A DNA stretch of 64,000 bases from Candida dubliniensis CD36 (GCF_000026945.1 NC_012860.1:1178001-1242000); one strand, 5' to 3'. Counted from the first letter of the stretch, positions 9,801 through 20,442 are shown. The notes: generated by a model not told the origin, from the letters alone. Translations and numbers: made by a program.

Positions 9801-10910
9801 TCAACTCCAATGGTCGCTGAACGGCATTGAGTTTTCTCGATTTGTAGTGAAAAGTGGCACTTCATTTCCAAGACTGTCATCAGATGGATGTTGTAAGTTC
9901 ACGGAAAAGTTTCGATTTGGTTGGGAAAACGTGCGTAACTGAGTCTGCTGGTGCACTTGTTGATGATTAATTTCCCTTTGTGAAGGTTGTATGACTTTTG
10001 CTCCTTCAGAATGTATGCATGGTGACATTTTTTTACATTCAGGACATGGCGATTGGGGTGTTGGTAAGTTGTAGTTCTTCAGTTTAGGTTGCTGAACTCC
10101 AGAACCGACAATGCCTCCATCAAGTAAACTTGGCAGTGGGTACTTGAGTTCTTTTCGCTTTTGCAACTTTGAGTATTTGTTGGGCGAAAACCTGACAAAG
10201 TCATTTTCTATACTTCCAGCAACCATATCATTTTCCATCCCAGTCATGTATTGGATAAAATTGCTACTTGAATCTTCGGCTTTCCTGGCAGAAGCGCTCA
10301 TGGAATATGCATAATCAATTAAAGCATCTTTTAAGTCGTTGGTGATCGACCGTATATATTGCTGCTCTACAACCTGCAAGTTGCAATCGACTTCTTCTGC
10401 TTTTTCATTCAATAGTATGGTGTTTGATGCATTTGGTCCAAATTTAGCCTTAGCCTCTTTTAATTGTTTCTCTAATTTGACTTTTGCTGTTATTAACCCT
10501 TTCTGCTTTTTTTCTCTTTCATTAACAAAAGACAAACTTAGTTTAAGTCTCTCCATTTTCTCTTGTAAGATTGTTTGATTGTTTATTTGTGTATTTAATA
10601 AAGCACTGAATTCTTTTACGAACGCCGAACTCTCTAGGTTTGGTATAGATTGTCCCCAAGCACTAAAGTCATTACACAATTCCATCTTTAAATTTTTGGA
10701 CCTGCTCTCTATTTTCAACATTTTACTTAGTTTCAGATATAATTTCTGTGAAGAAACACTAAATAAGTTTGCCGCCTTATCGTCAAGTTGGCTTTCGTGT
10801 TGCAGTCGTGAAGTTTCGGTTGAGCTGAAAACCGATCCAACTTTGTCTAATACTTTTTGAAACGCAGTTGCTGGTCGACTCATCTTTTCAAAAGAGCCAT
10901 TTGTTGGCAT
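9801..10910 (-). CDS. Divergent Pil1/Lsp1-like BAR-domain protein
   Basis: The 369-residue protein is predicted largely helical from about residue 50 to 225. Its spacing recalls eisosome proteins Pil1 and Lsp1: a KLYLKLSKMLKIE segment (57-69), ELCNDFSAWG (77-86), a charged helical stretch with KVKLEKQLKEAKAKFGPN (143-160) and IRSITNDLKDALIDYAYSM (186-204, compare the ..ITRSKLR.AF.Y... helix of Pil1). Pil1-family proteins form curved BAR scaffolds under plasma-membrane furrows. The C-terminal part (about 245-369) is unlike Pil1, being Gln/Ser/Pro-rich with a Cys pattern CPECKKMSPC near 288-297. CTG-clade yeasts have ordinary Pil1 and Lsp1, so this would be an extra, diverged member. Assignment is from visual comparison and is moderate at best. 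Confidence 0.55.
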   Translation of the reverse strand: MPTNGSFEKMSRPATAFQKVLDKVGSVFSSTETSRLQHESQLDDKAANLFSVSSQKLYLKLSKMLKIESRSKNLKMELCNDFSAWGQSIPNLESSAFVKEFSALLNTQINNQTILQEKMERLKLSLSFVNEREKKQKGLITAKVKLEKQLKEAKAKFGPNASNTILLNEKAEEVDCNLQVVEQQYIRSITNDLKDALIDYAYSMSASARKAEDSSSNFIQYMTGMENDMVAGSIENDFVRFSPNKYSKLQKRKELKYPLPSLLDGGIVGSGVQQPKLKNYNLPTPQSPCPECKKMSPCIHSEGAKVIQPSQREINHQQVHQQTQLRTFSQPNRNFSVNLQHPSDDSLGNEVPLFTTNRENSMPFSDHWS

Positions 10911-11199
10911 TTTTTTTTTATCAATTGAAAATGCAAGTTACCCTTGAAAGAGCAGGATTATTCCTTCTTTTTTTTTTTTTTGTGAAATGATAACACTTTG
11001 CCGCCAATGAAGTAATGGCTGTAAAATTAGTGAAAAAAAAAAAAAATAGAGGACCCAAGAATCAACTCTCAGAACTCAAATCCACTACACATGTAAAAGG
11101 AAAAGTGAATATATAATATATAATGTGGTGTTCAATGGATATATGAATATTTAATTAGTATACATTTCTTTTTTTTTATTTTTGATTCTTCTAATTGTC

Positions 11200-11946
11200 T
11201 TATTTCTTGGATACCTCCTCGTCAAGATTCAAACCAGTGATGTTGGCAATAGATTTCTTCAATGATTTAGTACCATTTTCAATACTTTTTTTCCCACTTT
11301 CAGTAGTTTCTTCGATAGAATGTACTAACCCCACAGCACTATTGTAAGCAGACTCTTGTTGAGCAGCTATTTGAGGTACATTTTCTTTTTCTAATTTCCA
11401 AAAGAATCCAGCGGTGTTATTAAATGTTTGAGGCAAAAAATATTTAAAAGCGGTCAATCCGAAAACAGTTGGCAACGTAATTTTTGCTAAAACTCCACGA
11501 GTTCTTCCAGCTATGGTACCAGATAAAACGGCAACAAGAATGTATAATGAATTTGGTAAAAGATCTTCTGATTTATTGTGTAATGAACTTACAGTATCTG
11601 TCACTGATCTCTCAGTTTTATTATATTGATGATATTTTTGATCAGCCCAAAACCTTAAACTGTCAACTGTTGATTCAGTGAATTTTCTGACAGATTTGAA
11701 CAAGTTTTCTGTGCTTGGGGTAGAACGTACCGAAATGCCATCTATAATTCTATTGGATCCTAAAGATTCTAATTCAGTAGCAGGTGCTGGAGTAACTGTC
11801 CCTGGTATTGGAACAACATTTTCATCATCCTCATAGAAACTACGTTTCTTAGTAGATTCGTTGAATATCATTTGATTGGATGTGGGTATTGTCATGATTG
11901 CACCAGTTGTGATTATTGGTGTAACTAAACGAATTCCTTTGAACAT
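11200..11946 (-). CDS. MICOS subunit of the apolipoprotein O family (Mic26/Mic27)
   Basis: The 248-residue protein has a hydrophobic N-terminus that could act as a mitochondrial signal, a helical segment ending SLRFWADQKYHQYNKTE (about 96-112), and two close hydrophobic segments (LYILVAVLSGTIAGRTRG, about 134-151, and KITLPTVFGLTAFKYFLP, about 155-172). Gly-rich hydrophobic segments followed by YFLPQTFNN are the hallmark of the ApoO domain of Mic26/Mic27. These inner-membrane proteins help shape cristae junctions. The C-terminal region is predicted helical and faces the intermembrane space in the family. Which yeast paralog it matches cannot be settled by eye. It shares a 259 bp divergent promoter with RSM22. 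Confidence 0.82.
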   Translation of the reverse strand: MFKGIRLVTPIITTGAIMTIPTSNQMIFNESTKKRSFYEDDENVVPIPGTVTPAPATELESLGSNRIIDGISVRSTPSTENLFKSVRKFTESTVDSLRFWADQKYHQYNKTERSVTDTVSSLHNKSEDLLPNSLYILVAVLSGTIAGRTRGVLAKITLPTVFGLTAFKYFLPQTFNNTAGFFWKLEKENVPQIAAQQESAYNSAVGLVHSIEETTESGKKSIENGTKSLKKSIANITGLNLDEEVSKK

Positions 11947-12205
11947 AACTGCTTAAAAATGTAGACTCTTCGAATGGAATTAAGAATTGATCAAATTTAG
12001 AAGATACGTTGTTCTCCTATTGTTTAATGTTTGGTGGATTCTTTTTTTTTTTTTCTTTTTTTTTTTTTTTTGTCTCTCATTTCGTTGGTCTGGAATAGTT
12101 TCTCCTTACTTTCTCACTATTTCTTATTTGCTGTGAAAAAAAAAAAAAATATACTGGCTCCCTAATCCACCTCATCTCATACAACTAACAACCATAAAAT
12201 ATACT

Positions 12206-14470
12206 ATGTACAAACGTACCCTAATACTAAGGCATTCCAATCTACCATTTCGATGTATGAATATTATTAGAAACTATAGTAACTCACAACCATCAGATAA
12301 TAAGTACAAGGAATATGATTTTATAGTAGAAGAAAACAGATCACCACAAGATATTGTGAAAAATTATCTATCACCAGAACAAATTGAAGGGCACATTGAA
12401 TCAGAAGGAGTATTACCAGCACAAGAAATGTCTCCATTTAGAAACCCTGATGGAACTTTTATTAAGGGGAAAAATTCTGCTGAGGCAAGATTAGATGATC
12501 GTACATTAGAAGGCAAAATAGATCATTCAATCACAAACTTACCCAATCGTATAGCCAAGGCAATACAAAATAATATAATCAAATTATCCATCCCTGCTAG
12601 ATTACGTACTCGAGTGGCCCACATATATCAAAATTTACAAAAGAATCAAATTCAACAAGCTCCATCGACAGCTTTGGATTGTAATGCTCATATTGCAGCA
12701 TTATTTTTGCAAGATTATAGTCATGCAAAACAAGTATTATCGGAATTACAAAGGCGAGTTGGAAAAGATAAGTTCAAACCTCAAAGAATATTAGATATTG
12801 GATATGGTCCAGCTACTGGTATTGTGGCGTTAAATGAAATCATGGGGAGTAAATGGGTGCCTGAAGAAAAGGAAGCATATATTGTTGGTAGAAAAAATAA
12901 TGAAATGAAGAAAAGGGCAAAAATTATATTATCAAGGCAATTAAATGAAAACTATTCCGGCAAGGAAGTGAATCTTGACGAGCATGTGGCACAGGAAGAA
13001 TGGCAGGTAGAAGATGAAGAAGAAGAAGAAGAAAATGACTCGGAAGAAAATGATTATGTGGGTCATATTGATGTTAAGAGACTCCATATTCGTACAAAAT
13101 TAAGAGACACATTACCAGTAACTAAGAAATATGATTTGATTATCATTCATTCTTCATTGTTATCAAAAGAATTTAATTTTCCAAAAGATGTTGATGATAA
13201 CATTCATATGGTGTTACCTTTATTGGCTCCAGGTGGACATTTAGTGTTAATCGAACGTGGTAATTCTGTTGGGTTTGAAACTATTGCCCGTGCTAGACAG
13301 ATTATGATTAGACCGGAATCATTCCCACAAGAATTAGGTAAAATTCCTAGACCATATATTAAGGGATCCAAAGGTAAACCACAGAAAATGAGAATGAAAA
13401 AAGAAGATCAATTTATTACCCAAGAAGACATTGAATATGAAAAAGAGTTATTAGCTAAATTAGATTATCAAGAAGCATTAGAAAAAGCTCGTGAAATGGG
13501 TGAAGATTTTGAAAAAGAATTGAATGAAAAATTTGGTAGTGTATCTGAAGAAGAGTTGAAATTTGACAATGAAGATTCTGAACAACTTGAAGTATTTGAT
13601 GTAAACACTCCACATGAGGAAATGTATGATAAAGTGGATTATCATTTATCAGTGATTGCACCATGTCCACATCATCGTAAATGCCCATTACAACTTGGTG
13701 ATCCTAAATATTATAAAATTCCTGATCATAGACATCGATTGAATTTTTGTTCATTTTCCAAGATTGTTTCTCGTCCACCATATATTTTAGAATTGAAGAA
13801 GGGGAAAAAATTGGCCATTCGTTGGGATAAATCGGCTGAAGATGGTATTGGTACCATTTCTAGAAATGCTGTAAAACGTTTGGCTGGAAGTGGTAGACCT
13901 GGAGGTCGTGATACCGAAGTTGGGTCATATTCTTATTTGATTGTTGAAAGAAGTGCTAATGATCTGGAAACGATTAAAAAAATTGAAGATCTCAGATCAT
14001 ATAGTGATAATGTAATCGATGAAAATGATATCACTAATTGGCCACGTATTATTGCCACACCAAACAAGTTGAAAAGAAATGTTAAATTGACTGTTTGTTC
14101 GACTGAAGGTAACATTGAAACTTGGCAAGTACCAAAATCATTGGGGAAACAAACATATCATGATGCTAGAAAAAGTCAATTAGGCGATTCTTGGGCTTTG
14201 GGTAGAAAAACAAGAACTATTAAAAATCAAATTCCAGACACCGTGAAAGAAAAATTGGATATATTATACAAAACTTCTAAAAAGACATTCAAAAAGGAAC
14301 AACAGAGGAAACTTTGGAAGAAGAAAGTTGGTAGTAGTGCTGAAGAGTTTGAAGATGGCTTTTATGCAACTGAGGTTATGGCCTCTCAATTGGAGCATTC
14401 TAAGAAATATAAGCACCAAGGTAGACAAGCACAATTCGAAGAGGATCCAAGTAAATTTGATGGTAATTAG
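12206..14470 (+). CDS. RSM22: Rsm22, mitochondrial small-subunit assembly methyltransferase-like protein
   Basis: The 754-residue protein begins with a basic, Arg/Asn-rich presequence suited to mitochondrial import. A Rossmann-like SAM-binding motif is visible at ILDIGYGPATGIVALNE (about 196-212), and LAPGGHLVLIERGNSVGFE (about 345) is a second methyltransferase-fold element. A cysteine cluster CPHHRKCPL (Cys487, Cys493), then FCSF (Cys515) and a later Cys631, matches the region binding a 4Fe-4S cluster in METTL17/Rsm22 proteins. The family binds the mitochondrial small ribosomal subunit during assembly. It is longer than the S. cerevisiae protein (about 628 residues) because of an acidic insertion (DEEEEEENDSEEN, near 271) and a basic tail. 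CTG at codon 587 should be read as Ser. Confidence 0.93.
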   Translation: MYKRTLILRHSNLPFRCMNIIRNYSNSQPSDNKYKEYDFIVEENRSPQDIVKNYLSPEQIEGHIESEGVLPAQEMSPFRNPDGTFIKGKNSAEARLDDRTLEGKIDHSITNLPNRIAKAIQNNIIKLSIPARLRTRVAHIYQNLQKNQIQQAPSTALDCNAHIAALFLQDYSHAKQVLSELQRRVGKDKFKPQRILDIGYGPATGIVALNEIMGSKWVPEEKEAYIVGRKNNEMKKRAKIILSRQLNENYSGKEVNLDEHVAQEEWQVEDEEEEEENDSEENDYVGHIDVKRLHIRTKLRDTLPVTKKYDLIIIHSSLLSKEFNFPKDVDDNIHMVLPLLAPGGHLVLIERGNSVGFETIARARQIMIRPESFPQELGKIPRPYIKGSKGKPQKMRMKKEDQFITQEDIEYEKELLAKLDYQEALEKAREMGEDFEKELNEKFGSVSEEELKFDNEDSEQLEVFDVNTPHEEMYDKVDYHLSVIAPCPHHRKCPLQLGDPKYYKIPDHRHRLNFCSFSKIVSRPPYILELKKGKKLAIRWDKSAEDGIGTISRNAVKRLAGSGRPGGRDTEVGSYSYLIVERSANDLETIKKIEDLRSYSDNVIDENDITNWPRIIATPNKLKRNVKLTVCSTEGNIETWQVPKSLGKQTYHDARKSQLGDSWALGRKTRTIKNQIPDTVKEKLDILYKTSKKTFKKEQQRKLWKKKVGSSAEEFEDGFYATEVMASQLEHSKKYKHQGRQAQFEEDPSKFDGN

Positions 14471-15062
14471 GTTTAGTTGTTGCATTGTAAATAGAGAGCT
14501 CGACTTGATGTAAATATAATAAAGGGTAAGGAGGATTCATAATGTGATTTATAAATCAATCTGTAATATTGTTATTGTGTCCTACTTTAAAACATGCTAC
14601 ATATTAAAAAAAAAAAAATTATGCTACTAAAAACTACTTTACCTTAAAACCATTTCGAAAAAAATAATGATATTTGGCAATTGCATTTTCAAAACTTTGC
14701 CATCATCGAAATATGTGCAAATGTTTTCGCTAACTAAATTGAAAGAAATCCCCAATCTCAAGTATTAGTTTCATCTACTCTGCTACCTGTACATGACCCA
14801 TGATACTTTATGATAATAATCCATTCACATATCTAGACAAGAATTATAACATCTATCATAGTACTTTTTTTTTCTCTCTCAAATAATATTTGATTGATGA
14901 TGCACTCAAGAAATGAACCATTAGGTATACTAAAATAAAAATAAAACCAATAAAACCAAACTTTCACAAATAGTACAATGCAATATGCTAACCACAAGTT
15001 CATTTACTCTCTAAATTCAAAGAACAAATCATACGAAATACTTCTCTTGATGTGGTGTGGTT
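14471..15062. other. Intergenic between convergent RSM22 and RPS27
   Basis: This 592 bp gap holds the two 3' regions with A- and T-tracts. I looked for tRNA and box C/D signals and found none that form a complete set. Confidence 0.5.
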
Positions 15063-15311
15063 CTACTTTCTTCTAAATGAGGAACCATCAACTAATTTAG
15101 CCTTACCACCAGTGGGACTTGATAATAAAGTAGAGCATTTATCACAAGTGATCGCTGTTTGAGCATGACTGAAAATAGTTTTTATATTGAAACAACTAGG
15201 ACATTTAATATCGAGGAAAAATGAATTTGGTTCTTGAACCAATTTCTTTAATTTATTCTTTTCATTTTCAGTAATTGGATTTGGATGTAATAAATCTTGA
15301 ACTAAAACCAT
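15063..15311 (-). CDS. RPS27: 40S ribosomal protein eS27
   Basis: The 82-residue protein matches eS27 along its full length, starting [12 protein letters not shown] and ending SSFRRK. A C4 zinc finger is visible: Cys37-x2-Cys40 and Cys56-x2-Cys59 (CPSC and CDKC). eS27 sits on the 40S platform. Unlike the S. cerevisiae RPS27 genes, the coding region is unbroken by an intron. A CACGTG box lies about 220 bp upstream, consistent with the Cbf1 sites reported at ribosomal protein promoters of Candida. Confidence 0.97.
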   Translation of the reverse strand: MVLVQDLLHPNPITENEKNKLKKLVQEPNSFFLDIKCPSCFNIKTIFSHAQTAITCDKCSTLLSSPTGGKAKLVDGSSFRRK

Positions 15312-15533
15312 GTTGAAATGTAATTTAATATAATAGTAATACGAATATAAATAGATAAAACTAAGAGGGAAAAAAAAAAAAAAAAAAAGGGAAGGAAAGA
15401 AGGATCAATGGTGGGAAATGAAATATCAAATTATTTATATAGGTTGCTTAATTGTGGCAATTTTTTGAAAAATGTGAGAAATCTTGATAACAGGAGTATA
15501 CCCGAAAAAAGAAACAAAAAAAACAATCCAAGT

Positions 15534-15539
15534 CACGTG
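15534..15539. promoter_or_regulatory. CACGTG box upstream of RPS27
   Basis: The hexamer sits in the context AGTCACGTGAAC, a good Cbf1-type site, 223 bp upstream of the RPS27 ATG. Cbf1 together with Tbf1 is reported to drive ribosomal protein genes in C. albicans; the role here is inferred from that. Confidence 0.55.
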
Positions 15540-16808
15540 AACGATTCTTTGCGGTTCGATCAAAGTCACAAGAGAACAAATAAGAACCGGTTGGAATGAA
15601 TAAGAAGAGTCTAGAAATAACTTTTGTAGATTTTCCCTTCTGCTCAAGAAATGGTCATTCAGTCATGTATTATGGTTAAAAATATGTCTGTGAATGAATT
15701 GATCAAGAAAAAGAAATGACAAAAAAGGACGGAAGTTTAAGTCCATTGGGAGTCAATGGGTTTTCAAAAAGTTCAAGATTTCTAGCAAAATTTATAAGAG
15801 GGTGATATTGATTATATGCAATTTATTTCTCTTTATATAAAAAGTTTTGTGGTCGACTATTTGTGAATGTCAAAATTATGAATAATACGATATTCAATTT
15901 GGAGGGGGGTGTTGATTTCTTTTCCTTATAATGTAAGGGATTGATTTTTTCTTTTTTTTTTGACTGCAAAATTAAGTGAAATTCTATAAATAATTATGAT
16001 ATAAAAGAAATTACAGGGAGTCTCTAAATTAAGTTTACAAGGGTTTGAAAAAAATATTAATAAAATATTGTAAAAGTCCTAGTGAACGGAGTTAATAAAC
16101 TATCCACTAATTAAAGATTTTAAATATATGAGAGACCCAATTAAGGAGTATATTTATTGATATGTTATGTGTAATAGAGGGGTAATTATACGGCATATTA
16201 TTATTCTTAAAGCAATGTATTGCAAAACATTACGGTGTTAGAACCTAATTAGAATTTGTGTTTTGGGGAAAGGGGACATTTGACAACTGACGTTAGCTTT
16301 TAGTCCCAAGACACAAAGTAAATCCTCTTTCAAAAGTTATGTAATATAAGAGCAGAAGTGATTGTCAAATTGTTCAATGTAAACAAATAGCTAAAAAACA
16401 CATTGTTGGAAATATTATTAGTTGACAATAAAAATAAGGAATAATTACGAATGTCGTAGTTAATAATACTTCCTTGAATAATAGAGATAATTCATTGATG
16501 TTGTTGTTGTAAAGTAATGTGTAGTTAATTAGATTCTTGGTGAATCTGTCGATATGAAGCAAACCATGCATTGTTTGTTATAGATTTAGCTTAGTTTGGA
16601 AATTCAAACTTCGAGTATTGTCATTGCAAACTTTACTACATAATACATAATGAGATGAAGCTAAACCGATTGAAACAATATCTTTCCGTGACAATCTACA
16701 TAGTAAATAGTTGTGTTATCATAACCATAACAAATTTGATACCAATCTCAAGAAGAGTTGGTTTGTATGATCATCACGATACTCGGTAAGTTGTACATCA
16801 AACTTTTA

Positions 16809-16834
16809 ACTAAATTTTACGTCTAAAATTTAGT
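16809..16834. repeat. Perfect 11-bp inverted repeat with 4-base loop
   Basis: Arms ACTAAATTTTA and TAAAATTTAGT are exact reverse complements separated by CGTC. It lies in the long intergenic region with no nearby gene end, so it is not an obvious terminator. AT-rich hairpins of this size can arise by chance. Confidence 0.6.
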
Positions 16835-18103
16835 ATAAACCAAAAATAAATCTACACCACGAGTTTTTCAATTATACTTATTAAGTTTAGATTGTGTTCA
16901 TTGTTTAAAGTCAAGGCCTAGAAGTGATAATCTTTAGTTTGTCAAGGTAACAGTAACAAACAGATTGTTTTTTTTGTCTTTGTTGTTTGTCAAGTTATAT
17001 CGCAATTGGGGGTAGTGGTGTGATTGTGGATATGATGAAGACAACCATAAATGGAAACAATATTGGAAAAAGAGATGATGTTTATTTGTTATGAATTTGT
17101 TTTCTTTCGGTCCAGAGGCTTATGATAACGCCTTATACTTTATATAATCTGAGACACGCGTACACAAAATCAAAAAAAGAAAAAAAAGAAATTGAAGAAT
17201 AATAATAATTTTTAAAGTTAAAAAGATTAGACATTTAGTAAGCGTGTGTATGTGGTAGTGTGTTAGTGTTAGATTTACCAAAAAGAAAGAAAAAAAAAAG
17301 TGAGTATGCAAGTGAATGCAAGTTACACAACACACACACACACACCACACACAACTAGGAGAGTTTTAAATCTCTAAATCTGATGAAGTTAAATTTTTTT
17401 AATCTATTTGTCTCTTTTTACCTTAATTAGATATTATCATTACTATTGTTATTATTATTTTCATTGGGTGTGACTTTTTTTTTTTTTTTGCTTTTGTTTG
17501 TAATTTTTCTTGGAGGTTTATCTCCATATTCACAACTAATTGATATCAAAACATTATTTCCGTGTAGTAAGAATAATAATTGGAGACAATCTACAATATC
17601 TGCGCAGGGTAAAAACAAGTAGTTGGGGAGGGGAAAGAGAGAGAAAGATAAGTAGAGTGTGGGAATATACAACCATTTTAGATTTAGCAATAAATAGTAT
17701 TAATCACATCCAACATGAAAATACTAATAAGGATAAAAATCAAATTTAGTGTAAGAAATTAATAAATCGAGTATAGATTTGTCATCCCCTAAAATCTTTA
17801 TTGTTTTATATTTTGTTTCATTATTTATATATATATATGTATGTATATGTTTTCGTATTATATTTTTACTAGTATAAGCTGATCCTTATACACATATACA
17901 CCCAGAGACAAGCATATATATAGTTACCCTTTTTCTCCTGATTTGACTAAATCTTCATTTCTTTTTACTTTCCATTCTTCCTTTCATTAACAAGTCAAAT
18001 ATATATATATATATTTTTTCCATTTAATCAGATTTTATTCATCAATTGACATTGTTGTTATAATTTTACAGTGTTTGTGTTCCCATCTTCATTTCACGTT
18101 ATC

Positions 18104-18145
18104 TTATTTTATTTTATTTTATTTTATTTTATTTTATTTTATTTA
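18104..18145. repeat. TTTTA pentanucleotide repeat
   Basis: About eight uninterrupted TTTTA units lie about 235 bp upstream of the ATG at 18379. This is a microsatellite likely to vary in length between strains. Confidence 0.85.
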
Positions 18146-18378
18146 GTATTATATCCTATATTCCAATAACCAACCTTGGTTTTGTTCAATAGATTTTTTT
18201 TGCTTGTTGTTGTTGTAAAACTCCTTGACAACATCACATAATTATCACCCAATCAATATATGTAAATACCATCTTCGTCCTTCATCCGTGAAAAATTGGT
18301 CTTTTCTTTTTTTTTTTTTTTCAAGAAATATAATTATTCTTTGTCTTTGCAATTCAATATCATCATAACTAATTAGAT

Positions 18379-20442
18379 ATGAATTCATCTGCCACTACAA
18401 CTTCCACAATTGCTAATCCACCTCCAATCAATAGTGTGCATTCACATATTTCTTCTGAAAAAATGCTGCAAACATCTAATCAATCTCCATCACCCCAATT
18501 GTTTCCTCAAATGCAAAAACTATCACAACCAAATCAATCTCAGGATGTCTTGTTTAAAATATTCACCTATACCATCATTATACTCCCCACTTTAACTTCA
18601 ATTTTATTCCCCATCAAGACGACTATGCCACCCAGCGAACATGCGGGGAATCTTATTATAGACTTGTTGACAGTACTATTGCTTAGCCTAGTGGTTAAAC
18701 ATACAATTGAATGGCCCTACAACTGGTTGAGACAACTACAAAAGACAAAAGTCATGTTATTGCAAGATATGGATCGAGAAAACACCGATAAAACCATTTT
18801 GTTGGTACGGAAAATTTACACTTTTGAAATAATAGCATTGATTTCATGCTTGGTGTCTTGTATTTTCAGTTCAATCTTATTAATATGGACGAGACAGTAC
18901 ACGATAATTGATCAAAAGAGAAAGAAAGTCGTTTTCAATAATGTGAATATAGCCTTGTTGCAATTCTGGTCTCTCTTTAGAGTGATCATTACTTTCACCG
19001 ATAGTCTACAACAATCGTCAATGCATACGAATCAGCTAAGTTGGGAAACACCACAATTGAAGAATTGGTATCAAGATTTGTCTCATTATTTTTTACCGAA
19101 TGTTAGTAATCAAATACTATTGGATCATTTGCAGCAACATAATCGACAATTTGATCAATTGAAAATGGATTTAATTTCTTTGCAAAATGAATTAGAAGAA
19201 AAGAAGAGTCTCAGTAATGATTCTCGAGAAAGCTCTTTTACACCATTTCCCTTGAATATGTCACCTACTTTGTTATCGCCCAATGCTTCAGTAAATTTAT
19301 CCCCCACTACTAGTCGCAATTATGTATCATTTCCATTTAAAGCTCCACCTTCTTCTTCTGAGCTGCCAACAGTTGCTTCACCCCCAGTACCAAAACGTAA
19401 ACTGTCTACTATGAAGTCGTCATCGTCAAAAAAATCACTGTTAAATACAATAATCGAAGAAGATGATTCCACATTATATGACTCCAAGGAAAACACATTT
19501 ACAAATTTTGATGAAATTATTCCCGGCATTGGTATAGCTACCAGACCACCAACTTTACTTGATGAGATCAGAAGTATGGTAACTTCGGTAAGACAAGAAG
19601 TGTCTTTTCTTGATATTATTAAACACCCCAATGCTGTTTGCAACTTGTTGTTAAAAGAGTTTGCACCGTTGTTGAATCATAATTTTGAACTAGGAGAATA
19701 CGATATTGTTAGAATAGTGGCTACTGAAATTTTTAACAATTATTTACATAATCTTGTTCACGATATAAGAGAAGAGCTTGGGAAATATTGGAATTATCCA
19801 TTATATTTTGTAAAGAAAGCCGTTATATTTTTGGGGTTAAGGCTACCAATTTATGCTATTCTGTTTTATTTTAGAGTACTGTTTTATGTACCTTGGGTGT
19901 TATTCAGAATGATTGTATTAGAACCAATTGTGCAAATGGGTAATTTAATGTTGGTTATTTTCAAATTTGCTTTATTAACAATAACAACGATGACCCCAAA
20001 GTTTACTATGAATTTTCCAGTACTGACTTCTTCTCCACTTCCATCACCATTACTGTCTCCATCATCTTATTCGTCATCGTTGTCATCTTCATTGCCACCA
20101 TCACCGAAAATATCGGAGAAATCATCTAAAACTATTGCAAAAAAATCACAGAAGAAGCTGTCACATTCGAATCAGAAAAAACTGGTTATAGTACCCAAAG
20201 TTGCCAAAGAGGCATCTTCTTCCAAGTTTGCTATGAAGCCTTTTCATCTATCTCCTATTTTGGCTGATCTGATGACGTTTGAAAATAATGTCAATAATAA
20301 CAATAATCAAAGTAAAACAAGAAAAAAAATCCATTTGCAATCGATTGATACAATACCAGAAGAGCTCAATACCATTAGTGGTGGGAAAAAAAATGGGCGA
20401 TTCTATAAATATTCAAACAGGCTTGCTTTATATGATGATTAG
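18379..20442 (+). CDS. Unrecognised multi-pass membrane protein
   Basis: The protein has 687 residues. After a Ser/Thr/Pro/Gln-rich N-terminus (1-55) come hydrophobic segments at about 58-78, 91-109, 148-170 and 189-206. A Ser/Pro-rich soluble region (about 270-400) follows. A second membrane region lies at about 474-540 and includes AILFYFRVLFYVPWVLFRMIVLEP. The tail (545-687) is Ser-rich and basic with many SP/TP sites, ending in a basic Tyr-rich patch. The layout suggests an ER or nuclear-envelope protein of four to six spans with cytosolic phospho-regulated regions, but I do not recognise the family. Its 3.07 kb upstream region is one of the longest in the window and carries a TTTTA repeat, hinting at complex regulation. 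It converges with SSH1. Confidence 0.85.
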   Translation: MNSSATTTSTIANPPPINSVHSHISSEKMLQTSNQSPSPQLFPQMQKLSQPNQSQDVLFKIFTYTIIILPTLTSILFPIKTTMPPSEHAGNLIIDLLTVLLLSLVVKHTIEWPYNWLRQLQKTKVMLLQDMDRENTDKTILLVRKIYTFEIIALISCLVSCIFSSILLIWTRQYTIIDQKRKKVVFNNVNIALLQFWSLFRVIITFTDSLQQSSMHTNQLSWETPQLKNWYQDLSHYFLPNVSNQILLDHLQQHNRQFDQLKMDLISLQNELEEKKSLSNDSRESSFTPFPLNMSPTLLSPNASVNLSPTTSRNYVSFPFKAPPSSSELPTVASPPVPKRKLSTMKSSSSKKSLLNTIIEEDDSTLYDSKENTFTNFDEIIPGIGIATRPPTLLDEIRSMVTSVRQEVSFLDIIKHPNAVCNLLLKEFAPLLNHNFELGEYDIVRIVATEIFNNYLHNLVHDIREELGKYWNYPLYFVKKAVIFLGLRLPIYAILFYFRVLFYVPWVLFRMIVLEPIVQMGNLMLVIFKFALLTITTMTPKFTMNFPVLTSSPLPSPLLSPSSYSSSLSSSLPPSPKISEKSSKTIAKKSQKKLSHSNQKKLVIVPKVAKEASSSKFAMKPFHLSPILADLMTFENNVNNNNNQSKTRKKIHLQSIDTIPEELNTISGGKKNGRFYKYSNRLALYDD

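Larger units (their letters stand above)
15312..18378. other. Long intergenic region (3.07 kb) between divergent genes
   Basis: This stretch separates RPS27 from the membrane-protein gene at 18379. The first 400 bp look like the RPS27 promoter (A-tract 15371-15388, CACGTG at 15534). Farther in are a perfect short hairpin (16809-16834), a CA-rich run near 17331-17355, T-tracts (17477-17490, 18308-18321) and a TTTTA repeat (18104-18145). All open frames are short and low in complexity, so I see no gene. A long upstream region with simple repeats often marks a heavily regulated yeast gene, here the one at 18379. Confidence 0.6.

Noticed and set aside
15551..15561. B-box-like GGTTCGATC near RPS27
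   Set aside because: No matching A box, cloverleaf or terminator is present, so it is not a tRNA or other Pol III gene.
16611..16786. Eleven-pair stem (TCGAGTATTGT with ACGATACTCGG) enclosing about 154 bases, suggestive of a structured RNA
   Set aside because: It includes wobble pairs, and many such stems are expected in several kilobases of AT-rich sequence. No C/D, H/ACA, RNase P, MRP or SRP signature is visible inside.
17120..17750. Overlapping short open frames on both strands
   Set aside because: They are translated from CA, A and T repeats (Phe-, Leu-, His-, Thr- and Asn-rich) with no protein-like character.
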